From contig NZ_VOSW01000014.1 of assembly GCF_009690905.1 (NCBI RefSeq), forward strand, positions 58,635 through 122,634: a stretch of 64,000 nt of DNA, written 5' to 3'. The notes beneath the pieces were generated by a model. That model had not been told where the DNA came from. It saw nothing but the letters and a program-made list of their open reading frames with translations, and made no database searches. The translations under genes and the position numbers were made by a program. The DNA comes from Paraburkholderia madseniana (GTDB taxonomy: Bacteria > Pseudomonadota > Gammaproteobacteria > Burkholderiales > Burkholderiaceae). Shown piece after piece: positions 46,253-55,463 of the stretch; positions within the stretch are counted from its first letter, which is position 1, and the number at the start of each line of letters is the position of its first letter.

Positions 46253-47842
46253 TTAGGAGCAGCGGCCGTAGTTGTCGTTGAACCTCACAATGTCGTCTTC
46301 ACCAAGATAGGTGCCTGACTGGATTTCAATGATTTCGAGCGGTACTTTCCCCGGGTTTTCGAGCCGGTGACGTGTACCGAGCGGAATGTAGGTCGATTCG
46401 TTTTCGCTCAGCAGGAACTGCTCTTCGCCGCGCGTGACGAGCGCCGTGCCACGCACGACGACCCAGTGTTCGGCACGGTGGTGATGCAGTTGCAGCGAAA
46501 GTTTCGCGCCCGGCGTGACGACGATGCGCTTCACCTGGAAGCGTTCGCCGTGGTCGATGGAATCGTAGAAACCCCACGGGCGCCGCACCTTGCGATGCGC
46601 ATCGGCCTCGGGTGCGTGTTGCGCCTTGATGCGCGACACCAGGCCCTTGACGTCCTGCACGTGCGAGCGGTCGACCACCAGCACGGCGTCGGCCGTTTCG
46701 ACGACCACGACATTGGTCGTGCCGACACAGGCGACGAGCCGTCCTTCGGAATGGGCATAACTCGACACCGCGCCTTCGAACGTCACGCGGCCGCGCCCGG
46801 CGTTGCCGTTGGCGTCCTTATCCATTGCGGCCCAGACGGCGTCCCAGGAACCGAGATCCGACCAGCCCGCATCGAGCCGCACGACGACGCCGGAGGGATT
46901 CGCGCCGGACTCCTGCGGGTCGGTGACGTGGGTCGCGGCCGTTTCATCCGTGACGCTCGCGTCACTCGCATCGTCCACATCAGTGAGACGCTCCATCACG
47001 GCATAGTCGATCGAGTCAGCGGGCGAACTCAGGAAAGCGTCCACCAGCGGACGGAAATACGCGCCTTCGGTGCGGCCGTTCGCGAATGCGCGTTCGCAGG
47101 CCGCGTGCATCTCAGGCTGCAGACGTTTCAGCGTATCGAGCCACACACGTGCCCGCACGACGAAGATCCCGGCGTTCCACCAATACGTGCCCGCAGCGAC
47201 GTACTGCGCGGCAATTTCCTCGGCGGGCTTCTCGACAAAGCCGTCGATCGCATGACCGCCGTCGGGCAATTCCGCACCGATGCGGATATAGCCGAAGCCC
47301 GTATCGGGGCGAGTCGGCGGCACGCCCAGCGTCGCGATCGAACCCCGTTCCGCGTACCTGGCCGCACGTTCCAGCGCGCCTTGCAACGCAGGCACATCCG
47401 CAATCGAATGGTCGGCCGGCATCACGATGAGAATCGCGTCGTTGCCGTCCGCGCACGCGAGCGACGCGGCGAGCGTCAACGCCGGCGCCGTATCGCGCCG
47501 CGCAGGCTCGACGATCAGACGCGCGTCCACGCCGTTTTCCAGAAGCTGCTCGGAGATCACAAACCGGTGTTCTTCGCCGCACACGATGATCGGCGACACG
47601 TCCACGTTCCAGCCGGCGGGAAAGCCGTCCATACGCCGCGCGGTCGCCTGCAGCAGCGAGTCGGAACCGACCACGTCGATCAGTTGCTTCGGAAAGTTTT
47701 CGCGCGACACCGGCCACAGCCGCGTGCCCGAGCCACCCGCAAGAATGACCGGGACGATGCGCGCGCAACGCGCACCGGCGGTCCCGGCACTGGCGCCGTC
47801 CGGGTTCGCCGACGCAGCGCTCACAAATCCCTTAGTCAACAT
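46253..47842 (-). CDS. manC: mannose-1-phosphate guanylyltransferase / mannose-6-phosphate isomerase
   Basis: 529 aa bifunctional enzyme. The nucleotidyltransferase domain has LAGGSGTRLWPVSRENFPKQ (from residue 34), and the C-terminal cupin has RPWGFYDSIDHGERFQVKRI and LQLHHHRAEHWVVVRGTALV. It makes GDP-mannose, which feeds Gmd and Fcl. It is the first gene of the minus-strand EPS core, with 56 bases before the priming transferase. The N-terminal 25 residues are a variable lead. The insert between domains (ASDASVTDETAATHVTDPQE) is longer than usual and looks disordered. 102 gene-free bases separate it from the AraC gene. Confidence 0.95.
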   Translation of the reverse strand: MLTKGFVSAASANPDGASAGTAGARCARIVPVILAGGSGTRLWPVSRENFPKQLIDVVGSDSLLQATARRMDGFPAGWNVDVSPIIVCGEEHRFVISEQLLENGVDARLIVEPARRDTAPALTLAASLACADGNDAILIVMPADHSIADVPALQGALERAARYAERGSIATLGVPPTRPDTGFGYIRIGAELPDGGHAIDGFVEKPAEEIAAQYVAAGTYWWNAGIFVVRARVWLDTLKRLQPEMHAACERAFANGRTEGAYFRPLVDAFLSSPADSIDYAVMERLTDVDDASDASVTDETAATHVTDPQESGANPSGVVVRLDAGWSDLGSWDAVWAAMDKDANGNAGRGRVTFEGAVSSYAHSEGRLVACVGTTNVVVVETADAVLVVDRSHVQDVKGLVSRIKAQHAPEADAHRKVRRPWGFYDSIDHGERFQVKRIVVTPGAKLSLQLHHHRAEHWVVVRGTALVTRGEEQFLLSENESTYIPLGTRHRLENPGKVPLEIIEIQSGTYLGEDDIVRFNDNYGRCS

Positions 47843-47944
47843 ATTCGGAATCCTTATAATTCTTTGAGGTCAAGGAAATACTTACCGAAGCACGGTACGA
47901 AACGACTGCGTGTTGGGCGCGCTCAGCGCGGTTCGCGGCGCGCG

Positions 47945-48937
47945 CTATCCGCCGACCATGCGGCGGCTTTGAATCCGGAACTCAGTCGGGGAAATCCTCA
48001 TCCGCTTGCGGAAGACCTTCGCGAGGCGGTCACCGTTACCCATGCCGGTGCGCCGGGCAATCTTGTCCACCGGCAATTCCGACTCGGTCAGCAGGCTGCA
48101 GGTCACCGCAAGGCGCTCATGCAACAGGAAACTCGAGGGCGTGATGCCCATTTCCATCTTGAAGCGGCGCAGGAAGTTGCGCTCGCTCATCGCGGCGAAC
48201 TGAGCCGCATCGGCAATCGAAATCGATTGCTGGCAATTCTCTTGCAGCCAGCGGGCCGCCGCGCGCACTTTGTCGCCGGGGCTCAAACCGCCGTCTTCAC
48301 CAAGCAGCGGTGCGAGGTTCGAGCACGAATCGGCAAGCAGACGCTCGGCCACCGTGCGGGCGGTCGCGCCGCCGAGATCGCGCTTGATCATGGCGAGCGC
48401 GCTTCTCATCGATTCAAGCCGGTCACCCGCATCGCCGTTCTGCTCGGTCTGGCGCGAAGACATCGACTGCGGCTGGTGGAATTCGGCGCTTTCCTTGATG
48501 TCCGGCACATAAGCCGCCTCGAGCAGCGCGCGCCCTTCCGCGATCGGCCGGATCATGCCGGTGTTGCGGCGCACGCGCCGTAACCAGGCGATCAGCCGCT
48601 CGTCGCCGGCTGCGGCGAAAGCGCCTTTGCCACCGGCTACATACAACGCGTCGAAGCCGCCGTAATGCCGCGCGTCGAGCCCGTCGGTCCAGACCCGCAG
48701 TGCCGATGACGAGGTCACCATGCCGCCGTCGGCCGACAGGAAGGAAACGTCATACAACCAGCCACCCGAGCCGGACGATGCCAGTTCGTTGGCAGCCTGA
48801 AACACCTCGGCAACCACGCCCGCGCCCTGCAGCGAGCAGTCGTTGAACATCAGGATTGCGATGCGACGCATACCTTTGTTCGGTGCGTGCACCCAGCGCA
48901 GCATTGCAGACTCGAGACTCGCGCAGGTCATAGTCAT
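47945..48937 (-). CDS. GlxA-type AraC-family regulator upstream of the EPS core
   Basis: 330 aa; GAGAGG abuts the first ATG (48937) and lies 6 bases before an in-frame ATG at 48931, which may be the true start. Residues 20-190 form a DJ-1/PfpI-like domain (RRIAILMFNDCSLQGAGVVA; GGFDALYVAGGKGAFAAAGD), and residues 225-325 a double helix-turn-helix (SISIADAAQFAAMSERNFLR; LPVDKIARRTGMGNGDRLAK). Such proteins are transcriptional regulators. Its codirectional position 102 bases before manC suggests it controls EPS expression or is cotranscribed with it. Confidence 0.88.
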   Translation of the reverse strand: MTMTCASLESAMLRWVHAPNKGMRRIAILMFNDCSLQGAGVVAEVFQAANELASSGSGGWLYDVSFLSADGGMVTSSSALRVWTDGLDARHYGGFDALYVAGGKGAFAAAGDERLIAWLRRVRRNTGMIRPIAEGRALLEAAYVPDIKESAEFHQPQSMSSRQTEQNGDAGDRLESMRSALAMIKRDLGGATARTVAERLLADSCSNLAPLLGEDGGLSPGDKVRAAARWLQENCQQSISIADAAQFAAMSERNFLRRFKMEMGITPSSFLLHERLAVTCSLLTESELPVDKIARRTGMGNGDRLAKVFRKRMRISPTEFRIQSRRMVGG

Positions 48938-49741
48938 CCTCTCAACAGAATACGGATCTACTTTTCAACCTTGAACGCCTACACAGACGAATGTTCTGTG
49001 CAGTGCATCATAGTCATCCCCAATCAAGCATTTAGCCGCCATGACCGAAAGTGCAGACATGTTGGCGTTTCGATATGGTGGCCAGCCAGTGATTTTCGGA
49101 ACAAGCACTCCACTACTATTTTTTCAATGAATTAAAAGCCGATTCTGCATATGAATGAATTCACATTCTGCGAATCTTAATGCTAATTTAATGTGATTTT
49201 TTGTGCGTTGACGCACATACAATCGCTACTCGAAATGCTTGAGTTGCAATTTGATCCGCCCATCATTTCGCGGATTTGAAGTGACTTCTTTCCATCACGT
49301 CGTCAGAATGAGCGCAGCCGCCTTGCTTGCACCACTCATTGCTCTTACCAGATGCCCGATGAGGTTTCTTCTGACGATATATTCGGTCAGCGGAGACATG
49401 TAAAGCAGGTTCTAATATAAGCACTTTTCGAGAGACAAAATTATTTAATTCGCTGTTATAGGATCTGGAGAATATAAACACGACGATTAATGTTTCAAAC
49501 GTGAAACACTGCAATAAGACAACTTTAGCCCGCCCGGCAATAGACGGGCCAATGGCGGATTCTGTCGGATGAGAGCCGGTATGTTTCCGCCATCGAATTG
49601 CGGAAATAGCCTATGCGGTTTCCGCAACACATTGCGACACGAGGTAGCCTGAGGCGGGTCTGGCCTGGTCAACTAGTCATCCGGTGACGCCTTATCGTTG
49701 GAACATGCCGGAACCTATGCGTCGAACGACACGGGGAACAC
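48938..49741. promoter_or_regulatory. AT-rich, gene-free divergent control region
   Basis: About 800 bases, notably richer in A+T than its neighbours from 49080 to 49510; short ORFs inside it look random. Visible dyads: GTGCG-TTGA-CGCAC at 49203-49216; TGTTTCA-N4-TGAAACA at 49491-49508; TTTCCGC-N9-GCGGAAA at 49584-49590 and 49600-49606, with another TTTCCGC at 49619-49625. It separates the regulator gene from the divergent glycosidase gene and probably carries promoters for both. A small RNA cannot be excluded. Confidence 0.5.
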
Positions 49742-52048
49742 ATGTCTGATGTATGCGAATATCGCGCGCTGCAACCACCCTTCGGCACCTGTGCCGCCCA
49801 CGCGTTAGTGCTGCGCGTTGCCGCCTGGGCGGCGGCGTTTATCCTGCTGGGCATCGTGGCCTCCTCGTGTAGTGCGGCAGCGGCTTCAGCCGGTCCTGAC
49901 AGCGCAAGCAATGCCGATCTGACGGTCGACGGCAGAAAGTGGACAGCATGCGCGGCGGAATATGGAACCTGCCGGTTCAGCGGTACGCGCGACGTGCTGT
50001 ACGGCACGGTCGAGCAACATGTCATCAAGACGTTCACGACCAGCGCCGATTGCAATAACGGTGTGTTCGGCGATCCTGCACCCGGTGTGGAGAAGCGCTG
50101 CGCGGTTGCGGTCACTGCGGCTGATTCGAGTACGGCGGCCAAGGCCGAGGCCGCCGTCCCGGCGCAAAAAGACGCAGCGCCCGCCGCCGCGACGGAATCT
50201 GCAGCCACGGTGCCCACTTCATTGAAGGCACCGCCCGGGCAGGGTCTGCGCTGCGCCGCGCCCGCCTCGCAGGTGCGCGCGGCCGCAAACGGCGATCTGC
50301 TGGAAGCGGACACGCCGAGCGACGGCACGCGCCTGTTCGCAGCGGACAAACCTTTCGCGCTCGTCTTCACGACACGACCTACGCAAAACGACACGCTCAA
50401 CTGGCAGATCCGCGATAGCTGGAATGCCGTGCGGGCCAGCGGCCGCTTCCCCGTTGCGGCGGGCGCCACGCTGTCGACCCTCAGTTGCGCCTCGACCGTT
50501 GCCGGCTACTTCGCCGTTTCCGCTTCGCTGGAACGCGCCCACGGCCAGCTCGAATCGCGCGGCACACGTCCTGCAGGGATCGCCACTTTCGGTGTGCTGC
50601 CTGACACCTCCGCTGCCTTACCCGCCGTACGCTTTCCGTATGAAGATCTGCATCGATTCGGCGGACAGGGCACCGCCTACCTGGCGCCTCTACAGCATTG
50701 TTGCGACGGCGACGGCTATCGCCCGGCCTATACCGCGCTCGGCCTTTCGTGGGCGAACGACAATCGCAACTGGTATATGGAAGAGCAAAAAAACGCGGGC
50801 ACGTTCGATCCCGCGAGCAAGCAGTTGCTTCCCTACTTTCGGCGCGGCGACATCATGCGTCTGATCCAGCTCGACGGTATTCCTCAGTGGGTAAGTCCGA
50901 CCGGCAAGGAGACGCACAGCTATGCGCCGACCTCGCTCGCGCAAATGAAGGACTACATGGCCAAAGTCGGCACCGAGTCCAACCGCACGCGGATGACCTA
51001 CTTCCCCAAACAGCGCGACAACTACTATCAGGTGACGTGGGAACCGGACGCCGACGGCGGCCTGCCGTGGCGCGATACCGACGCGAATTTCGTCGCGATG
51101 TACAAGGCCGTCTGGGAGGGCATTCATCAGACGGACCCGCATGCCGTGGTGATGGGTGTGACGTATGCCTCGGTGCAAGTCAATGTCGAGAAGATGCGCC
51201 GTCTCGGTCCGCTCGGGATCGGCCGCTATATGGATGGCATGACCATTCACGGCTATTACGACATCGGCACGACACCGTCGCACCCTCCCGAGCGCGTCGC
51301 CGACCCAGGCAACCAGGGCACCGTGCCGGGCGCGCTTCCCGCCGCAATGCGCGCGCTGCGTCACGAGTTGCGTCAATACCTGAAACCCGGTGCGCCGCTG
51401 TTCGTCACCGAAACCGGCATCAGCTACGACATTGGTGCTGCGTACGGCAAGAACTATCCGGGCGAGAACGTGCTGTATGCGCAAGCCGCGGTCGTGGCGC
51501 GCACGCATCTCATCCTGCTCGGCGAAGGCGCGGACATGACCTACGTGTTCTACCTCGCGGACATGCCGGACGCCGCGCCCGGCTATGGTGTTTTCTTCGA
51601 ACTCGATCATCCGAATGGCGCCTACGGCGCCGCTCGCATCAGCCCCAAACCCGCCGCCCTCGCGGTAGCGGCGATGACGCGGATCATCGACGGAACGGAT
51701 ACGCTCGGGCCCCTCAAAGGTCTGCCCAAAGGCGTCTACGCGTACGCGTTCCGCCGGCTCGGCGGCGGCAAGGTCGTGACGGCGCTGTGGACGCATGACA
51801 ACGACGCGTGGAATGCCAAAACCGGCTTCAGCGCGAGCCAGAGCGCGGACTATCGTCTGCGTGTCGACGCGCCCGGCACGTCGGGCGAAGTGACCGTGTT
51901 CGACATGATGGGCAACCCATCGAGCTTGCCGTATCGCGACGGTGTCGCGAGCCTCAAGCTGTCGCCGACGCCTATCTATGTGGTGTCCGCCAACGCCGGC
52001 GTGTTCAAGGACGCGGTCACGACTCCGGAGGGTTACGTGCCTCGCTAG
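49742..52048 (+). CDS. secreted clan GH-A glycoside hydrolase with extra N-terminal domain
   Basis: 768 aa. Hydrophobic signal segment at 22-43. Residues about 58-118 form a small Cys-containing domain (WTACAAEYGTCRFSGTRDV, then CNNGVFGDPAPGVEKRC) of a type often attached to secreted glycosidases. An Ala-rich linker and an Ig-like region (180-270) precede the catalytic (beta/alpha)8 domain (about 290-640). The likely acid/base is Glu434 in QVTWEP, and the nucleophile Glu557 in FVTETGISYD, 123 residues apart, as in GH39-type enzymes such as PslG. A beta-sandwich ends the protein. It is paralogous to the gene at 57403. Cleavage of the EPS made here is inference. Confidence 0.8.
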   Translation: MSDVCEYRALQPPFGTCAAHALVLRVAAWAAAFILLGIVASSCSAAAASAGPDSASNADLTVDGRKWTACAAEYGTCRFSGTRDVLYGTVEQHVIKTFTTSADCNNGVFGDPAPGVEKRCAVAVTAADSSTAAKAEAAVPAQKDAAPAAATESAATVPTSLKAPPGQGLRCAAPASQVRAAANGDLLEADTPSDGTRLFAADKPFALVFTTRPTQNDTLNWQIRDSWNAVRASGRFPVAAGATLSTLSCASTVAGYFAVSASLERAHGQLESRGTRPAGIATFGVLPDTSAALPAVRFPYEDLHRFGGQGTAYLAPLQHCCDGDGYRPAYTALGLSWANDNRNWYMEEQKNAGTFDPASKQLLPYFRRGDIMRLIQLDGIPQWVSPTGKETHSYAPTSLAQMKDYMAKVGTESNRTRMTYFPKQRDNYYQVTWEPDADGGLPWRDTDANFVAMYKAVWEGIHQTDPHAVVMGVTYASVQVNVEKMRRLGPLGIGRYMDGMTIHGYYDIGTTPSHPPERVADPGNQGTVPGALPAAMRALRHELRQYLKPGAPLFVTETGISYDIGAAYGKNYPGENVLYAQAAVVARTHLILLGEGADMTYVFYLADMPDAAPGYGVFFELDHPNGAYGAARISPKPAALAVAAMTRIIDGTDTLGPLKGLPKGVYAYAFRRLGGGKVVTALWTHDNDAWNAKTGFSASQSADYRLRVDAPGTSGEVTVFDMMGNPSSLPYRDGVASLKLSPTPIYVVSANAGVFKDAVTTPEGYVPR

Positions 52049-52228
52049 ATGTGCCGCGCGGAGTGCGGGGTGCGCATGGCGCGCCGCCGTGGATCCTTCG
52101 ATAGGCAACGCTTACTGTCGAGACGCGACGATACTTCGGCGTGATGTGACAGGGCAGGTCGTTTCTTACACCCGTAGAATCCAGACGGAGACTACCTCGC
52201 ATGCATATCAACGCGCTGGAGCCGAGAA

Positions 52229-52375
52229 ATGAACGGCCTCGCATGGACAATGCTGGTGCTGGCCGGGATGGTCGGGGCGTTTCTCTTCGCCACGGTCGGC
52301 GCGATTCTGGTCGCACTGCTGCTGGCGAATGTCTCAAGCCGTCTCACCCGGGATGATGAGCACCATGGCGACTAA
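52229..52375 (+). CDS. 48-aa single-pass membrane protein
   Basis: Short ORF between the glycosidase and the Nudix gene, with GGAG 9 bases upstream of the ATG. One long hydrophobic helix (LAGMVGAFLFATVGAILVAL, to about residue 33) is followed by a charged tail (RLTRDDEHHGD). A Gly-x3-Gly-like pattern in the helix would suit membrane oligomerisation. The stop lies 67 bases before the gmm start. Function unknown; coding potential is suggested, not proven. Confidence 0.5.
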   Translation: MNGLAWTMLVLAGMVGAFLFATVGAILVALLLANVSSRLTRDDEHHGD

Positions 52376-52442
52376 TAGCGCCTTCAGCATCGCCTCACGA
52401 TCACCACGCGCTCAACGCGACGCGCGCCCTGCAGGAGATGGA

Positions 52443-52895
52443 ATGCTGACCGAGATCGATTTCCTGGACGTGGTGCGTCTGACGCCGCTGGTCGCGATCG
52501 ATCTGATCGTCAGCGACGCCGAGGGCCGCGTGTTGATCGGCCACCGGCGCAATCGCCCTGCCCGCGGCACATGGTTCGTTCCCGGCGGGCGCATTCATAA
52601 GGACGAAACGCTCGACGCAGCGTTCACCCGCATTGCCGACGCCGAATTGGGCATCGGCAGGCTGAACCGCTCGACCGCGCGCTTCGAGGGCGTTTTCGAG
52701 CACCACTACAAAGACAATTTTGCCGCCGAGCCTGACGTCTCGACGCACTACATCGTGCTCGCCTATGCGCTGCAGTTCACCAGCACCATCTCGGTCGGCC
52801 GGCTCGACCAGCACAGCGACTATCTCTGGCTAGCACCTTCGGAGCTGCTCGCACGCGCCGATGTTCACGAGAACACCAAGGCTTACTTCCGTTAG
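52443..52895 (+). CDS. gmm: GDP-mannose mannosyl hydrolase (Nudix family)
   Basis: 150 aa from the ATG at 52443, preceded by GGAG; the longer frame from 52329 overlaps the 48-aa ORF. The Nudix-like box GGRIHKDETLDAAFTRIADA (residues 48-67) followed by ELGIG has the altered form typical of Gmm/WcaH, which lacks one catalytic Glu of ordinary Nudix enzymes. Gmm hydrolyses GDP-mannose or GDP-glucose and may adjust sugar-nucleotide pools. The same gene occurs in the colanic-acid cluster with gmd, fcl and wcaI, so its presence here fits. Confidence 0.92.
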   Translation: MLTEIDFLDVVRLTPLVAIDLIVSDAEGRVLIGHRRNRPARGTWFVPGGRIHKDETLDAAFTRIADAELGIGRLNRSTARFEGVFEHHYKDNFAAEPDVSTHYIVLAYALQFTSTISVGRLDQHSDYLWLAPSELLARADVHENTKAYFR

Positions 52896-53047
52896 CGGCA
52901 GAGTTTGGGCCACCGCTCGCGCCAACAGCCCCGCCATCCGCATGACCCATTGCCGGCACGCAAAGTGCTGCTTACTGTGAGTTCGCCAACGTGGCGGCCC
53001 ACGCCAGTACAGTATGATCGAGCTCACCGTCAGGGTTCGAATCAAAC

Positions 53048-55438
53048 ATGCGATCATCGGCAGCCAGGCTCGTTCGCGATTCATCCATTGCTTTTCTAGC
53101 GCTACTTTTTTTCACTCTCTTTTCCGGTGCGGCGCGCGCGGCAAATTGCGGCGCCGGGACGCTGGTCACGGTCGTCGCCCACCTCGATGACGATCTTCTT
53201 TTTGTGGACCCCGCCATCAGCGAACGGCTCGACGCCGGCTGGTGCATCACCACCGTCCATCTGATCGGCGGCGCCAACGGTGCGGATTTCGCTTACGTGC
53301 AGACCCGCGAGCGGGCCTCGCGGCTCGCGTATGCGCGCATGGCGGGGGTGCCTGACGAATGGATCGAAACGAATATTCCGATCGCCGGCAAGCTCGTGCA
53401 TCAAATGGTGCTGAAGGCGAAGCCGCAAGTCCGTCTGCTCGAATTCCGCCTGCCCGGCGGCGCCGTGCGCGGCGGCCGCGAACCGCTCGGCCTCCTGTGG
53501 GAACAGCACGCCACGCTTTCCACCTATCCGATGAACGCCGACGGTTCCGTGCGTGTGCAATACGATCGGGCCTCGCTGTCGGCCACACTGAAAGTGATAC
53601 TCGCCGGGGCGTCGCAGATTTACACGCTCAATCCGGACACCGTACCGTTTCTCGAGCATCCCGATCACATCTACGCCGCGCGCATCACGCGTCACGTCGC
53701 CCAGACGTTGAACAAAAGCGTGCCGATCGAATACCACATCACCTATCCGACCGGCGACTGGCCCGGTAATGTGCCGGCGGCTGAGGTTCAGCGCAAGCGC
53801 GACATCGTCGCCAGCTATTTTTCTGTCGACGGCAGCGAGTTTTCGCATGTATTCGGCGAGTTTCAGTGGAATGGTAATTGGGTCGCGCGACGCTATGCCT
53901 TCGCCGATCGCAGCGATCGCCGCATCGCGGATTTCCAATCGCATCCCATTCAGCTCTTCAACGCGGCGGCGAGCCGTTGTCTAACTTCCGCAGGCAGCGG
54001 CCAGGCGCCGACACTCGCCGCGTGCACGGGCTCATCCACGCAACAATGGCGCTGGGATCCCGTGACTGTCTATCCCGGCAATCCGCGCAACGCCGCGCTC
54101 GTCAGCGTCGCGACTTCGCAATGCATCGCCGAACGCGACGGCTATCTGATCTCCGAAACCTGCGATCAATGGGACATGGCGCAGCGCTGGACGCCGTGGG
54201 ACTTCGGCCTCGTCTACACGCCGCTGCGGCACTGTCTTGGCGAAACCGACGCCAAACTCACCATGCGCGGCTGCACCCTGCTCACCACACGCTACCGTTG
54301 GGCGACCACGCAACGCACTCAGGCGACCGATTTGCGGCTCGCAACCGCGATGGTCGGCGACATTGGCGGCACGGGGGAGCAAGCCGCGGTCTATGTGCAG
54401 CGACAACACGACGGACCCGGCTTCAACGTGTACGCGGCGTCGCTCGTGAAAGCGTCGCCCCCCGCCCTCTGGTACGCCGGCACTGTCCCTTTCGATCCTC
54501 GCGCCACGGCGCCCAGTTGCGCGGATGACAAGCTGTGTTTCGATAGCGCGCGCTTCCTGCTCGGCGATTTCGACGGCGACGGCAAGGCGGACCTGATGGT
54601 CATCACCGCGCGCCAGGGTGGCACCGCGTTCTGGTTGCTCCGCAGCACAGGCGAGCGCTTCGAGGCCCCACGTCTCTGGCTTCAGACCAGCCGCGAGTTC
54701 AGGCCAGCGTTGACGCAGCAATATGTGGCGGCGGACTTCGGCGGAACCGGACATACGGACGTGCTGATCGCACAGAAACGCGCCGATAGCGGGCTCGACC
54801 TCTGGATGGCGTCGTCCACAGGCTCAGCGGGCTCAGTGGCCTCAGCGCCGACGCTCATGGCACAAGCAAAAACCCTGCGGCAAAACGCCAATCTTCTGGC
54901 AGTCCAGACTGCAGGATCACGCGCGTCACTGGTCGCGGTGGAGGGTGCGGACGGCCGGCTCGCACTCACGCCAATCGCCAACGACGGCACGCGCATGACC
55001 GTCGGCGAACGCAAGCTATTGCCGGCGAGTTTCCTGCCCGACTTCGTCAAAGTGACGGTCGGGGCCGTGCACGGCAAAGCGAGCAATACGCTGATTCTTC
55101 TGACACCGCATCTCGACGGAACGAACGAGGACGCGGTCATCGACATTGCCACGCTCGACACAGCGGATGCAAACGCCGTGCCGGTCCAGGCGGCGGCCTT
55201 GCGCGGCATGTCGTGGTCGGATGTCTTTCCGGCTTTCGTGCGTGACAAGCGCAATGCGGCACTCGTGCTCTATCGAAGAACCGACGCGACGCTCGGCGAT
55301 TTCTATTTCACCGGCGGCGCACCGGCGCTGACGCGCTATCCGGTAGGCGATGGTTTCGCCCTGGGCGCAGCCCAGGATCTCGGCGAACTGCCGGGGCTGT
55401 TCTCGGAGACGGTGCGGATCGACCGGTTGACGCAGTAG
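53048..55438 (+). CDS. secreted PIG-L deacetylase fused to lectin-like and FG-GAP segments
   Basis: 796 aa. A signal peptide ends near residue 31 (GAARA/A). Residues 34-290 are a PIG-L/LmbE-type N-acetylsugar deacetylase: metal motif AHLDDD at 44-49 (usual form AHPDDE) and HPDH at 204-207. Residues 298-420 look like a ricin-B-type beta-trefoil with QQW and QRW repeats and paired Cys. Residues 430 to the end contain FG-GAP/VCBS repeats: GDFDGDGKADL has a calcium-type D-x-D-x-D-G at 507-512, and further copies are near MVGDIGGTGEQ and AADFGGTGHTD. It probably deacetylates an amino-sugar polymer outside the cytoplasm; the substrate is unknown. Confidence 0.85.
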   Translation: MRSSAARLVRDSSIAFLALLFFTLFSGAARAANCGAGTLVTVVAHLDDDLLFVDPAISERLDAGWCITTVHLIGGANGADFAYVQTRERASRLAYARMAGVPDEWIETNIPIAGKLVHQMVLKAKPQVRLLEFRLPGGAVRGGREPLGLLWEQHATLSTYPMNADGSVRVQYDRASLSATLKVILAGASQIYTLNPDTVPFLEHPDHIYAARITRHVAQTLNKSVPIEYHITYPTGDWPGNVPAAEVQRKRDIVASYFSVDGSEFSHVFGEFQWNGNWVARRYAFADRSDRRIADFQSHPIQLFNAAASRCLTSAGSGQAPTLAACTGSSTQQWRWDPVTVYPGNPRNAALVSVATSQCIAERDGYLISETCDQWDMAQRWTPWDFGLVYTPLRHCLGETDAKLTMRGCTLLTTRYRWATTQRTQATDLRLATAMVGDIGGTGEQAAVYVQRQHDGPGFNVYAASLVKASPPALWYAGTVPFDPRATAPSCADDKLCFDSARFLLGDFDGDGKADLMVITARQGGTAFWLLRSTGERFEAPRLWLQTSREFRPALTQQYVAADFGGTGHTDVLIAQKRADSGLDLWMASSTGSAGSVASAPTLMAQAKTLRQNANLLAVQTAGSRASLVAVEGADGRLALTPIANDGTRMTVGERKLLPASFLPDFVKVTVGAVHGKASNTLILLTPHLDGTNEDAVIDIATLDTADANAVPVQAAALRGMSWSDVFPAFVRDKRNAALVLYRRTDATLGDFYFTGGAPALTRYPVGDGFALGAAQDLGELPGLFSETVRIDRLTQ

Positions 55439-55463
55439 CGCGAGCCGATCGACCCGACGCGGT

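Noticed and set aside
49263..49514. 83-aa minus-strand ORF in the AT-rich gap
   Set aside because: No ribosome site, no domain, composition unlike the neighbouring genes; likely chance.
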